A DNA stretch of 64,000 nt from Diaporthe sp. PMI_573 (GCA_021399435.1 JAJTUP010000055.1:248001-312000), one strand, 5' to 3'; positions 46,885 to 58,753 are shown, numbered from the stretch's first letter. The notes: generated by a model not told the origin, from the sequence alone. A program made the numbers and translations.

Positions 46885-48293
46885 GAGTGACACTGTCGAC
46901 AATGGCAAACTTTGTACAAGCCCCGACTTCTAGACAACTCATGGGGTCACAATGGGGAGCATACTAATATAGATGGTGGCGGCGGATGGAGTCTTCGTCG
47001 CATATACATGAGGCTAGAAGTTGGCATCGATCGTTTCCGGATACCCGCATGTGATTTCTACACATTGGGGCCACAAAGCAGCCTCGAGGCCCAGGTTTCG
47101 TTGGTGGGGGGGGGGGGAGGGTTCTTCTTCAAAATTGCGTGTGAGCTGTCTGACTGTGTGCTTCAGTTGTGTCCATTGGGCAGCATCCCCACGGTTTCCT
47201 GAAGGTATAGACGCACGACAGCTTCAAGAGCTCACATGGTAGAAGCCCTACTGGAGTCTGTTAGGGCTTGCATAACCCCGGCACATCTCCGTGTCCTGTC
47301 AACAAACCAAATCTACACTCTCACAGTCTACTGGCGCAATGAGATGTCTCGAGTGAGGCATCCACTGAGTGTGACTTGAAAACCTACCCGTCTCCTTCAT
47401 GTCGTTCGCCAATATTACCGCTGTTGTAAGTCACCACTCTGGATGATTTTTCGCCATGGATAGCCTGTAGTGTGACGGGCGGTCCAGTTGAGTGGTGGGC
47501 AATGGCGGATAACATCGCCGAGTCGCAGCCGTCAGTGGTAGATAGAGTGGCACCCGATTTTGGCATCCGATTTTGAGCCCAGCGAGTACGCATTAGACGC
47601 AATCTTTGCGAGGTTTTGCTCCGGCGAATATGAGGGGACGACAACAACACATCACGTGCATTGTCAAAACTAAGACAGCTACATGCTCAAAAATCTATAA
47701 ACGTCATTTTGGCGCCCCTGTAGCTTACTTGCCTTCTTACCGGTTGCCCTTGGGAGAGTCTATGCCACAGGAGGTCATCCCACAGGAGGTTGTCCTGTAG
47801 ACGGTGGGAGGTTACCCAGGGTGGTTCACTATGGAGGGAGGGGGCACCTTCAGGGAGAGAAAAGACGGTAGAGATGGCCAGATAAGCGCCAGGGGCAAGG
47901 GCCCCTCGTGCATGCGCAAAAAAAGAGCTCCCCGCGATCGATATCGGAGGGGATGGGTCCTCTCTTCAGCCCCACCGTGCTCAGATCCAGGGGAATGACG
48001 TGCCCCCCAAACTGGCTAGAACCAGAACAAAAGGCTGAAGGCCCAGCTCTGCCCAATGGCGATCGGCAAATTCTGCTTATCCGGACGCGGAACGCCAAAA
48101 TTATACTCACTTCTGATTCACAAATTAACTTGACTGACTCCCGTCCCCATCCTCCTCCCACAAAACCAGACTCGACGCTCTTGACAGCCAAACCAAACCA
48201 AATCCTCGCCCAACCGAAGCAGACATCCTGGACTCCTCGCACCGCTGGAACTTTTCTCATAAACCCTTCATCGCCTCCCAAACAACAGCCCTT
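46885..48293. other. Intergenic and CPA1 leader region
   Basis: I see no gene. It contains a G homopolymer at 47107-47118. The last 300 bases (about 48000-48293) are C/A-rich with AAACCAAACCAAATCC-type pieces and probably include the CPA1 promoter and start of the leader. TGACTCC occurs at about 48134, one mismatch from the Gcn4/CPC1 site. Confidence 0.5.
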
Positions 48294-48632
48294 ATGAACG
48301 GGCGCCCATCGGAGTTCACCTCTCAGGTAAGCCATGCCCGATTGCACAGCCCAAACCCTTCTCTGAATCCTGTCACGCCTGGCGCGTCTCCCGGCCTCGC
48401 GCAGCCGACCGCGGCTGCCAAATGCGATGACCGTCTCATCGTGTCGACCTCCTCGAGGGCCGCGCTGGCCGCCGGTGCACTCGTCAGGAACCGTCCAAGG
48501 CTAACATGACTCTTCCCGCAGGACTATCTCTCAGGTTTGTTGCTCTGCCTCGCACATGTGTTTGACTCACCGCCCTCCCATGCTGACTCCGCGCGCGCCC
48601 CAGACCATCTCTGGAGGTCCCTCCAAGCTTAA
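48294..48632 (+). CDS. Arginine attenuator peptide (AAP), uORF of CPA1
   Basis: The spliced uORF encodes 24 residues that stall the ribosome at the uORF stop when arginine is high and so reduce CPA1 translation (established for arg-2 of Neurospora and CPA1 of yeast). The exons are 48294-48326 (MNGRPSEFTSQ), 48522-48534 (DYLS plus one base) and 48604-48632 (DHLWRSLQA, stop). The essential Asp at position 12 and the conserved YLSDHLWR core are present. Introns are 195 bp (GTAAGC donor, GGCTAAC branch) and 69 bp (GTTTGT donor, GCTGAC branch). The uORF stop is 51 bases before the CPA1 ATG (48684). Without intron-1 splicing the frame runs to a stop at 48507 and encodes a 71-residue product lacking the core. 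Confidence 0.93.
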
Positions 48633-48683
48633 GAGGCACCCTACCTAGCTGCTGTGATATCTACCGTATAACCCCCTGCTACC

Positions 48684-50242
48684 ATGTTCTCTCGCGTTTT
48701 CACTGCTGCCTCCAAGCCCTCGGCCGCCGGTGCCGCAGGCATGGCGTCTCGGCTCCGGCCCATGGCCGGCCAGGCTCGACACTTGAGCAAGCAGGCCTTC
48801 GATGGCAGCAAGGGCAGAGCGATGCCCGCTTCCAGGCCCCGGGCTACTGCTCCTGTGGACAACCTTGATGCCACATTCACTATCCGGGTACGCAGGCCTC
48901 TGCCCAGTTGTGTCTCCTAGGGCTGTGCTGACTCCCGAGGTAGGACGGCCCTGTGTTCCACGGATCGGCCTTCGGTGCCAACTCAAACATCTCAGGCGAG
49001 GCCGTCTTCACCACCTCTCTGGTCGGCTACCCTGAGTCCATGACCGATCCCTCCTACCGTGGCCAGATCCTGGTCTTCACCCAGCCTCTGATCGGCAATT
49101 ATGGTGTCCCGTCCAATGTCCGAGACGAGTTCAAACTCTTGAAGTACTTCGAGTCCCCCCACATCCAGTGTGCTGGAATCGTCGTGTCCGACGTTGCAAA
49201 GAAGTACAGCCACTGGACCGCTGTGGAAAGCTTGGCCGACTGGTGTGCGCGTGAGGGCGTCCCTGCCATCTCTGGTGTCGACACTCGTGCCATCGTCACC
49301 TACCTCCGAGAGCAGGGTTCCTCGCTGGCTAGGATCTCCATTGGTGACGAGTACGATGCCGACGAGGACGAGAGTTTCATGGACCCGGCCCAGATCAACC
49401 TCGTCAAGAAAGTGAGCACCAAGGCCCCTTTCGTCGTGTCTGCCCCCAACGCGACCTTCCACGTTGCCTTGATCGACTGCGGCGTCAAGGAGAACATCCT
49501 GCGCAGCCTTATCAGCCGGGGAGCAGCCGTGACGGTGCTGCCTTATGACTTCCCCGTCCACAAGGTCGCTGCGGACTTTGACGGTGTCTTCATCTCCAAC
49601 GGCCCTGGTGACCCTACTCACTGCCAGGACACCATTTACAACCTGGCCCGCCTGATCGAGACCTCGCCTGTGCCCATCATGGGCATCTGCCTCGGCCACC
49701 AGCTTCTGGCCCTGGCAACCGGCGCTCGCACCATCAAGATGAAGTACGGCAACCGTGCCCACAACATCCCCGCTCTGGACTTGACGACTGGCCAGTGCCA
49801 CATCACCAGCCAGAACCACGGTTATGCTGTTGACGCCGGCACCTTGCACCCTGAATTCAAGGAGTACTTCGTCAACCTCAACGATGGAAGCAACGAGGGT
49901 ATGATGCACAAGACCAGGCCCATCTTCTCGACCCAGTTCCACCCCGAGGCCAAGGGCGGTCCCATGGACAGCTCCTACCTGTTCGACAGGTACCTCCAGG
50001 ATGTGCACATGTTCAAGAACAGCCAGAACGTGTACAAGGACAATAGGCCCTCGCAGCTCATGCTGGACCTCCTGTCAAAGGAGCGCGTTGGAGTGTAAGT
50101 GAAACCCCCACGGTATCCCCTCGATAGCCCTCCGCAGGCATGGGAACTCCCGCTCTCTCACTCTTGGTGGTCTTAAAAGGAAGAGTCACTAACATTGAAC
50201 TTTCAAAGTGAGCCTACCCCTCTGGCGACTGCTCAGGCCTAA
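48684..50242 (+). CDS. cpa1: Arginine-specific carbamoyl-phosphate synthase small subunit, mitochondrial
   Basis: This is the glutamine amidotransferase subunit that supplies ammonia to the large subunit for carbamoyl phosphate in arginine synthesis. The exons are 48684-48887, 48944-50094 and 50209-50242, giving 462 residues. The first 50 residues are Arg/Ser/Ala-rich and free of acidic residues, as in a mitochondrial presequence. The N-terminal CPSase small-chain domain has [19 protein letters not shown] and PLIGNYGVP. The class I amidotransferase domain has [19 protein letters not shown] (Cys317) and FHPEAKGGP (His401, Glu403). The last intron (114 bp, branch CACTAAC) splits the Val codon near the end. 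Read-through would simply stop at 50098, so the final [11 protein letters not shown] depends on splicing. Expression is expected to respond to arginine through the attenuator uORF upstream. Confidence 0.96.
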
Positions 50243-51112
50243 GTGCGATGATGATTCCTGTTTCTTGTTCGAGCGGTTGTCATGGAGGAATGCGTCTACG
50301 GCGGTATTTCTGCTTAATGGTTTTAAAAAGAGAGTGCTCCAGGCTCCTGATGAAGGAAACCAAGATTGTGCCTTGACATTGGCTGAGTGACGTTTTGAGG
50401 GCCTGGGGTATGTCCCCTCGTTTTGAAGTGTGCGAGCCATCATTCATGCTTCCACCGAAGATCCCGTTCAACGTGATTCCGCCCTTGCTCGCGGTTGTGT
50501 TGTGCCAATTTGCTCGAGGCCATATATAGGTAGGGTTGGCCTGCGTAGTGCTAGAGAGATCTCGCCTGAGAGAATGGTCGAAGATGGAGTTCCATTGTTT
50601 AAGAACGAGACAAGCAGTCTTTTACCTGCCATCACCTGCGGAATACCGCGCTGAGCCGCTAGCATCGCAGACTGACGGGGGGGCACGCGCGCCGTGGAGG
50701 GAGACGGCATGCGGCTTATGACATTGGCCTATGTACTGTACAGACGAGATGGACCTAGCAGAATCTCGCCAGGGAACACTGCAGCACGTTGCAGGCATCT
50801 ATGTATATTGCAAATATAACCGTCACGACGGGCACCTGACCTTGATGAAACCTGCCTCTTAGAGTGGATTATGTACATGAACTGGGGGATTTTACTTAAC
50901 AAGTGAACATGAGGTGGAATCACACCATCAGACAGCCGTGAAGGCGTGACAGACTCTCGGCCGGCCCCGCCAAGGCCCTCCGGCCCAATCCATGCATAGC
51001 TGACCCGGGTGCCGATATTCACCTCCGACTGCACTGCCCTGATAGCGAGTCCCCGCACCACTTACCTCCTTTCATCCTTTCAATCCACTTAGGAAAGCAT
51101 AGGGAATCCACA
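50243..51112. other. Intergenic between CPA1 and the oxygenase gene
   Basis: I see no supported gene; open frames are short and on both strands. The oxygenase promoter must be in the right part. Confidence 0.5.
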
Positions 51113-52514
51113 ATGGCAACAACAACTGAGACCGAACCCAGCCCGTCTTATAAACTGGAGCTCATGACGGCTTATGGGCCCGTCTACCGAGACGTGCTGA
51201 GGACGGCCCCACGGGATTGCGACCCGTCCGAGGTCCCGGTCATCGACCTGTCCGGCATCTACGGCGACTTCGAGTCCCGCAAGGCCCTCGCTGCGGTCGT
51301 GCGCGAGGCCGCCGAGAACACTGGGTTTTTCTACGTCAAGAACGCCGGCATCCCAAAGGAGGTGGTGGATGCCGCCTACGGCCAGGCCCGGAACTTGTTT
51401 GCGCAGCCGGAGGAAGTGAAGCGCGGTGTGTCGACGGCGCACTCAAAGTGGTTCAACGGGTGGACCGAGAAGCACGGGAGCCACCTCTCACCGTCCGAGA
51501 CGCGCGACTGCCGCGAGGGCTTCGGATGGTAGGCATCTTTTTGAATACAATCTTTGCCCCTTCTTCAAGAACAAACATACCCCATCTCTAGCCCACACAA
51601 CAGAGGCTTTACGGGCTGCAGGTTTTGAACCAGGCCATGGCCACCCACCCTTGTGGCTCACTCCTCACAGTACTGACAGCTGACTCTGGATGCTGTAGGC
51701 GCTACGACCCCAAGTATGACCCAGACCCCAAGGACCCGGGTGCTGTTCCTGAGGATATCAAGCCGTGGATCAGGGGGGAGGACTTTGTGTGGGAGGGGAC
51801 TAGCCACATCCCCGGCTTCAAAAGGGACATGATTGCGTACTGGCAGGAGTGCCTAAAGCTCGCCCGCCGCATGATCAGGGTCTTTGCCCTCGCCCTGGAC
51901 CTGCCTGAGACGCACTTCGATGGCGTGGTGGGGTATCCCGGCGCCGACGGGGTGCTCAACTACTGTAGGTTACCCAACCCGCCGGTTCCCCAGGTCAGAG
52001 GGGGTGCTCCCGACCAGGACTGACGGAACCAGACCCCAAGAACGAGGGCGCGGCCGATGCCTCCGTCGACGTCGGCCTGGGTGCACACACAGACCTCCAG
52101 TCCTTTACTTTGCTCTGGCAAGACTCGGTAGGGGGCCTGCAGGTGTTGACGAAGGAGGGCCAGTGGATCAAGGTGCCGCCCATCGCGGACACGTTCGTGG
52201 TGAACATTGGCGACTTCCTGGCGAGGCTGTCCAACGACCGCTTCACGTCGACGGTGCACCGGGTCTACAACCGCGCGCCCGTCGACAGGTACTCTATGCC
52301 GTTCTTCTTCGGCTTCAACTTTAATGAGATTTGCGGCGTGCTCCCGACGTGCACGAGCGAGGAGAACCCTGCAAAATATGAGCCCATCACCTGTGGGGAG
52401 GTAAGCCGTGCCCACCAACCTTGGTTGCGGTGTCCCTAGCTGACTTTCGGTGATCACCAGTGGTGCCAGTTGAGGTTTGAGAAGGGGAGCAGGACGAAGA
52501 GGCCGGCCTACTGA
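51113..52514 (+). CDS. 2-oxoglutarate/Fe(II)-dependent dioxygenase (isopenicillin-N-synthase-like)
   Basis: This is a cytosolic non-haem iron oxygenase of the family containing isopenicillin N synthase, gibberellin oxidases and many fungal secondary-metabolism enzymes; its substrate is unknown. The exons are 51113-51528, 51699-51964, 52033-52400 and 52461-52514, giving 367 residues. The N-terminal DIOX_N part has VPVIDLSGIYGDF and NTGFFYVKNAGIP. The double-stranded beta-helix carries the iron ligands in GAHTDLQSFT (His246, Asp248) and STVHRVYN (His303), and an Arg-x-Ser co-substrate site in VDRYSMPFFFGF. All ligands are present, so an active enzyme is expected. The protein ends basic (KGSRTKRPAY) without a PTS1 signal. 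No biosynthetic cluster genes lie beside it, so a primary or detoxifying role is as likely as secondary metabolism. Confidence 0.92.
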
Positions 52515-53110
52515 GATGGTTTAGAATGCAAACTCCAAAATATGTGGGTATGCCCGTAAAGGACTACACTGGCTTTCCGAGAGACACACTGCCCATTATT
52601 CAATGATGCTCGCTGTAGAGCCAGCTCACTCGTCGTATACCTTTGGCCCGTCCGCCAGCACAGTGAGAGATATTGGATCCAAAGGCTTGGGCGGCCTGTT
52701 TCAAGGGTTTAACACCCGAGTTCCTTGGCCCTCACGTTTATCCAATTGTGAGGTTCTTTTGGTCAAGACAAGTGGCTTCAGGGAAGTTTCATATGCAACA
52801 CAGGCTGGTTTTGGCAGCCAGGGGTGGCCTGGGCGGGCACCAGGGGCCCGCACCCTGCGTCAGATGCCCAGCAAGCCCGGCTACCCACCTACCTGGGTAC
52901 CTACTGTGCACATGCGCGCGACTCCCAACCACTTAACCAAGCACGGCCACCGTCCCCTTGGCTCAAGGATCGATCCAGCCCCGTGCAGTAGAACTGTCCA
53001 CCACACAAAGACGCACAGAGACAAACTGCATTTTCCCTCAACACGCCTCCAACCTCAATCCCAGCGGCTTCCCAACCTACTGCATCGCTTGACAACCCGC
53101 GACCGTCAGG
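52515..53110. other. Intergenic, upstream of TVP15-like gene
   Basis: I see no supported gene. CA-rich pieces such as ACCACACAAAG (about 53000) precede the start of the next gene. Confidence 0.5.
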
Positions 53111-53973
53111 ATGGACTTCTCAGACAGCTTGTGAGTGCGACTCGACCCGATCCCGCGCGCCGCAGGGAAAAAAAGCTCAGAGCTGGAAGCTCGCTCAGCC
53201 TCCAGCTCTCCCAGCTTCCAGCTTCCAGCTCTGCCCAGCTCCGCCCGGCAGGGCCACCAGCTTGTCCGTCGTTGCGCCACTGGAGGTCCACAAGGCTAAC
53301 ATGTCGCCCTGTGTCGCAGCCGCATCGTCAACCTGGTGGTTGCCGTCATCATGATCCTCGGCGGCATCTCCCAGTTCTTCCCGCTCGGCTTGTACGTATC
53401 TCTTATCTACCGTTGCGCTGCGCTGCGCTGCGCTGCCAACCTCCGGCCCTCTTGCCCGCTCAGCCGTGACGCCCCGTCCCGGCCACGGCCCTCGATGAAC
53501 GAGTCTGTGCCTGGGCAGGGGCGCTACGTGTTTCCCTACGACTTTGACACGCGCGGGTCACGGTGCTGACCTTCCTTCTCTCGGCAGCCAGTCCATCATT
53601 GTTGGGTGCTATGTCATGATCTTCGGTGTCGGTAAGCATCATCCTCCTCCTAGATAGCCCCCATTCCGCAACTCTCGCTCTTTGACTAACGGCGGCCCCT
53701 TCCCCAAAAAAAACAGCCACCGGCCTCCTCGAGTTCCAGATCCCACCCCAGGTCTCGCGCTACGCGTCCTTCCTCTTCAGCTTCATCGGCCGCGGCGCCT
53801 TCTACATCTTTGTCGGCTCCATCCTGCTGGACGGCCACGTCCTGCGCATAATCGCGGGTTCCATCGTCGGCCTCATCGGCGTCTGCTACGCCGTCCTGGA
53901 GTTCATCCCCTCCATCGAGCCCCCCGCCAACATGAGGGAGGCCGACGCCGGCTGGGGCGCCGAGCAGGTATAG
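53111..53973 (+). CDS. tvp15: TVP15-like Golgi membrane protein (COPI-associated family)
   Basis: This is a small four-helix membrane protein of the COPI-associated/TVP15 family found in Tlg2-containing late Golgi membranes; its molecular role is not well defined. There are four exons: 53111-53130 (only MDFSDS plus two bases), 53320-53391, 53588-53631 and 53717-53973, giving 130 residues. Hydrophobic segments are NLVVAVIMILGGISQFF, SIIVGCYVMIFGVATGLL, FLFSFIGRGAFYIFVGSILL and IIAGSIVGLIGVCYAVLEF. The end MREADAGWGAEQ is characteristic of filamentous-fungal members. Three introns of 85-196 bp in such a short gene make any single-exon reading meaningless. Intron 2 contains a (TGCGC)4 repeat. 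Confidence 0.88.
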
Positions 53974-55136
53974 AGGACGGGGCTGACGTGGCCCGGAAAA
54001 GCCCACCACCACAACTCCCCCGGAACGCCAGCTGGTGGGGGGCCCGGGGTCTTTGCAGCTCCTCTCAACTCGCTAGCTATGACTGGCGCGCGTCGGTGGC
54101 TGGGTGTTGCGGAGGGCGAAGCCTTCGCAACGGGCCGCCGGGGGGGGGGGGCCGCGACTGTCCCGGCGTCTCTTTTGGGAGGGATCCGGGTCGGGCTGAC
54201 GACTTGCGACGATTGTGTATGTGCGACTTTTCCCGGGCTGGTGGTCAAAAACCGGAAGGAGGGTTGGTGCGGCTCATCGGGACGGGGGAGGGCGCATTTT
54301 GTACGATGGTGCGGGACTGGACTGGCTTTCTTTTCTGGAATGTGGCAATGGGGGTTGTGAAAGGGGGGGGGTTGCACGAGTGTGGTTGGCTTTTTTGCTG
54401 AATGCTTTTTTCAAATGCATATCTGTACAAGTTTCCACGGGCGGTATCGCGCTCGGCGCGCCGATGCATGAGAATGGTTTGGTGGCGGGGCAAGGCGGGC
54501 GCATAAGGGCAAGGCATTTGAACATATGACTACGAACTGTAGACCGGGAAAGATATACTTGATATTCTAAGGTGTGCCCATCCGTTGCCTATAAAGGGCA
54601 ATGGCAGAACTCCCGTGGCCAGGTGCTGTAGCAACTTCTAAGCTGCTCCGGCGAGTCTAGCGTCTGTCCCAATATTGGTACATGATATGACATAAGACGA
54701 GTATATATCCCTTGTTGACCTTGAGGTCTTGCCTTGTGTCTTTGCAATGAAAATCGCACACTTTGTCTGTCCTCGGACACCGTCCATGCAGAGCGGCCAG
54801 GGCCGGTCCGATGCAAACCATAAACGCCGGCCCGTATTCTGTTGAACCAAGAAAGCCCAGTGCAAACAGACTTGGATATCCCCCACCCTCCAATTGATCC
54901 CCCTTTTGTGTAGCTCCCGTATGCTGTTATACCACCCAGGAACGCCGGAAAGGGCACTGAATCAGTGCCCGTGCTCGGAGGGAATAGTGCTGACACCCTG
55001 TAATAATGCTTTCTCCCCCCCCCCCCATACACTCCTCGATTTTAGGCGCCGATGACGATTGCTTTCCTTCCTGGTTCGAATGAGTAGCGCCGTAATCAAG
55101 TCGCCGAAAACTCCCTGAATCGACCGCTCCCCGTGA
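53974..55136. other. Intergenic between convergent genes
   Basis: This is the 3' region of TVP15 (plus) and SREA (minus). I see no supported gene. It is G-rich near 54140-54150 and 54366-54372, and C-rich at about 55015-55025. Confidence 0.5.
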
Positions 55137-56979
55137 TCAACTGCCAAACTCCGCAAGCTCTCGCTCCTTTGCTGCCAGGAGCTCCCTCATTCTCTCCGCC
55201 TCCCTTTGCAGGGCCGCCCGCTTCTCTGCCTTCGAGGGGTCACTCTCACCACTTCCGCTTCTCGAGTGGAGATATTGCTGGTCCCGTGGTGCTGCTAGGC
55301 TTGCGGTCGGATACATGCCAGGGCTCGGAGCTGAGGCCGACGTGCCAGCTGGTGATCCCTGATACATTCGCTGTTGTGCTAGCTCCTCGGCGCCCCTCAT
55401 TCTTGGAGAAATACTCGGTGCTCTCGGGGCATTAGTCGGGTTTAGTATCGATTTGATGGATGACAGCCGCTTATTGCTTTCGGATTCGCTTAAGCTTGGG
55501 TGTCCCGCCTCGCCGAAAGAGCGTTTTCTGGTTGGTGAGAGAAACGAGGCTGGAGAAAGTGAGGACTGTCGACCTATGGTCCCTGCGAGAGAGGTGATTG
55601 GGGCCAATCGGTTGTCGTCATTGAGGGAGTCCGGGGCGAGTTCGCGGTGGTGGCGCGGTTGAGAAGATTGGTACTGAGTGAGGTCCCCCGATGGTAAGGG
55701 CGGCGACGGCCGGTTCTGACGGAGTACGCTTTCGGGGACCAACTGGAGTGCTTCGTGTTCCTCCCGCCGGCGCATGCCGAGGTTGACCGACCCATCAGGA
55801 TTCATGGAGCCGCGCGCAGTGGACATCTCCGGCGGCGGGGAGCTCGACTCGACCGACTCGACCGGAGCGCTACCCTCGTGGCCGCCCTCGTGAGAGGCCG
55901 GTATGACTCGTTTCCTCCTTTTGATAACCGACTTTTTCATCGTAACAGGTCGATGGACGCCGTGAAGTTTGTAATAGAGACCTTTGAGCACATCAGCAAA
56001 CCTGTGTCCTTTCCTAATGCAACATTTCAGACTTACCGCATGCATTACAAATCGTGTGGCCTTGCTCATCTCTCCTCCATAGGGGTGTGATAGTGGTTCC
56101 ACAATTCTGGCAAGCAATGACCACGGTCGTGTTTTGCGCCTGGCTCTGCAAAGCTGCAATGTCAATGGCATTCGAATCGTCCGCAACACCTGGCTCTACT
56201 TTGCTCGGGGTGGAATGCTGGCCCTGGAGGACGTTCAGACTTGCGCTCTTGGCAACACGATTGTTGTATGCTGGGCAGCCGCTGCAGCCTTCCGCGCCTC
56301 CCGTGCCATTGCATCGGCCACCGCCAGGACAGGTCCCCTTGGGCGTTTGGTCCGCAGCAACATACTTGGCCCCAGCAGCTTGTGGGACAGCCTGCGGGCT
56401 CGCTTCCTTGGGTGATGTCGAGCCCGTCGCCGACTGCGACCCGCTTGGTACTATCGTCGGCGGCCGCTTCAGGTTGGTTGGGCGAGCAGCATTTCTGGCT
56501 TTCAGGTACAGACCACATGCGTTGCAAATGGTAGCCCCTTGGGGCGATCTCCGCCAGAGAGGGGTCCTACTCGTTCCACAATTGCTGATAGACATTATTA
56601 GGGTAACTCGCCTGCGTTGCAAAGGAAGATCTCACCTGCAGACTTGACCAGTCTGAGCCGAAACCGGTGCGCAACTTTGGCTCGGTGATTCTGACATGCC
56701 GTCTGGTTGCAGACGCTCATGAGCAGAAGAAGCGGGACTGATGGGATGAGAAGTCGGGGCGTTGGTTACGGATGGGCTCCTATCAAGATGCCTTGGCTTC
56801 AATGGACTGGGGGACCGGCCGCACTGGCTTCCATCTTCGGACGGAGGTGATGGAGCCCTGAGACTTGAGTTGTCGGTCTTGGACGCTACGGACCTATTCG
56901 GCAGAGCGGTGCGAAGGGGTGCCGATTCATCCTTGGGAATACGTCCGGCGGCGGCAGCTGCGTCCTCGCTCAAGGCCAT
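55137..56979 (-). CDS. sreA: GATA-type iron regulator SREA (siderophore repressor)
   Basis: This nuclear repressor shuts off siderophore synthesis and iron uptake when iron is plentiful (SREA/SRE/Sre1/URBS1 family). The exons are 56636-56979, 56037-56584 and 55137-55981 (introns 51 and 55 bp), giving 578 residues. GATA finger 1 is C114-x2-C117-x17-C135-x2-C138 ([10 protein letters not shown], then [18 protein letters not shown]). Finger 2 is C273-x2-C276-x17-C294-x2-C297 ([10 protein letters not shown], then [16 protein letters not shown]). Between them is the diagnostic cysteine-rich region C200-x5-C206-x8-C215-x2-C218, thought to sense iron or an iron-sulfur cluster. A basic stretch ([13 protein letters not shown]) may be the nuclear signal. 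The C-terminus ([20 protein letters not shown]) is a predicted coiled coil, also a family feature. Each intron falls just before or inside a finger: finger 1 at CS|NCG and finger 2 at CNACG|LYY. Confidence 0.96.
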
Positions 56980-57763
56980 CTTGGAAACGGAGACAAAGAG
57001 CCGGCGGTGATCACGCTGGGGACGTCAGCTTATGCCGAAATTTGACAAGTGACGAGTGTGGCGAGATCCCAAGGGTCTGGTGACAGTCGTCTGTTCCGGC
57101 GTCGCACAGGCACTCGTGCTGCTAAGTTGTTCAGGCTATCATGGGATGGATCGCTCGTTTGGCATCAATTATTGAGGTGACGAGACGGCCGTTCCAGCAC
57201 CGGAAGCACCTGCCTGTGAGGTCTGGCGGCAACTGTGACTTTGGTTGATGATGCGGTGTGATGATCGGTCTGCTGTAGTCGAGCAGGGAGGTGGCTTCAG
57301 ATCGATGGCCGCCTAGCAGAGTAGCAAGACGGGTCACGAGACAGGCCCGAGACGTGGATTGGGCGTAGTCGCGACGAAAACAGAGCGTAACGCGGCGAGG
57401 GATCGATCGCTGGTGGGCCTTACCACGAAGGAGAAATCTAGCCAGTTCCGATCAAGGCCAAACACGAGTGTCAAGCATCACCTGGTTGTCGACGGGGCCA
57501 GGGGTGAGGATACGGAAGCCAACCGGATGTGCAGGAACGGCTTCAAAGACCAAGACGACGTCCTTTCTGAGCTGACGAGGAGATCACGAAGGCAGCCAAG
57601 TCGGTAGGAGGCTCAGTCGGCTACGTGCGCTATAGAACTGAGCAGGAGGGAACGTTGTCGACGGTCCGCCTTGGCAAGGGGCACGACGATGGAGAAGCCT
57701 TCGGGTGGTGTCTTGTGGTGTCTTGTGGTGTCCTGAGTTGGCTTCTGGTGGTGGTAGTGAGGA

Positions 57764-57782
57764 TGGTGGTGGTGGTGGTGGT
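57764..57782. repeat. GGT trinucleotide repeat
   Basis: About six GGT units lie within a longer G/T-rich stretch (57705-57790) that also repeats TCTTGTGGTG. Confidence 0.8.
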
Positions 57783-58391
57783 AGTAGAAGTGGAGGAAGA
57801 AGCAAGAACAGGAGACAGGCGATTGGTTGGGAGTTGCCGTCTGGGTCCTTGGGCCTTGGGCCTTGTGCCTTGGGGGCGTGTTGCAGAGGACAAGAGGTGG
57901 GAAGAGGTATTGGACGATTGTGTGTCATATGGAGTGTACGGGGCCACGAGGGAAGCGCACGCAAATCATGCCTCAGGACGAACGAGGAGGCTCCCTGGTG
58001 CTCCAAGGTTTGACGGGGTACTGTAGCATGCCGGGGAAGACAGCCGTTGCAGTAGCCTGGAGGAATCAGCCCTCGGGTGTGTGCCAGGTGGTGTGAATTG
58101 GTTTTCTTGTATGACTTGCTGGTCTGGTCTTGTTGGATCCTCGGGCTGGAAGGGGGACCGAGAAGGGGGTATCTAGGCGAACAGCAGTCACGTCACCGCT
58201 TGACGGCGTGGACTGGTTGACCTGCTTGGCCTCTGTTGGGTTTTTTTTTTTGGAAGGGGGGGGGGTGGTGGTGTGGTGCTGTTTTCCCTTGACTGCCAAT
58301 TTCCCCAAACTGAATTCTTGTTCTGCCAGTGGGATCCTGGGACTTGGAGTAAGATTCAGCAGGCGCCCTGGTTGCTTGATTGTTGGCTACC

Positions 58392-58416
58392 GACAGACAG
58401 ACAGACAGACAGACAG
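58392..58416. repeat. GACA tetranucleotide microsatellite
   Basis: Six GACA units in a row lie 1.4 kb upstream of SREA. Confidence 0.9.
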
Positions 58417-58753
58417 GCTGCATAGGACATTACTCTGGTAACTCCGTACAGATACTTTGACACATTCCGAGCCAATCAGCGCGGTTGGATTACTCAGGGA
58501 ATCGGCGACCCATGCGAAGTCTAACTCAACCCAGCGACCCTGATCCTTACATCGGCCACACTGGAGTGAGGCCGTACCAGCTATCAATCAGGTATCTTTT
58601 CTGCCGGTTGTGTCGTTCCGTGTCGCTCTCGGTTTGCCGTCTCTTGACCGCAAATTACTCGTATCCATGTCCACCACAAGGCAGGCCGCAGGGACAAGTC
58701 CGAGGACCGGCCCCCTGGTCTCGGAGATCAGATGCGTCGCTGGCACTGGGCCT

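Noticed and set aside
48563..48569. TGACTCA, a perfect Gcn4/CPC1 site, inside the second attenuator-uORF intron
   Set aside because: It is attractive because CPA1 is an amino-acid-control gene. However, about eight such 7-mers are expected by chance in the window, and this one is inside the transcript rather than upstream.
48992..50008. 338-codon frame antisense to CPA1
   Set aside because: It is the complement of strongly biased codons in CPA1, with His/Asp/Val/Gly-rich composition typical of antisense shadows.
52603..53469. 288-codon frame overlapping the TVP15-like gene
   Set aside because: It runs through two introns and is Pro/Arg/Ser-rich; the four-exon model gives a clean four-helix membrane protein.
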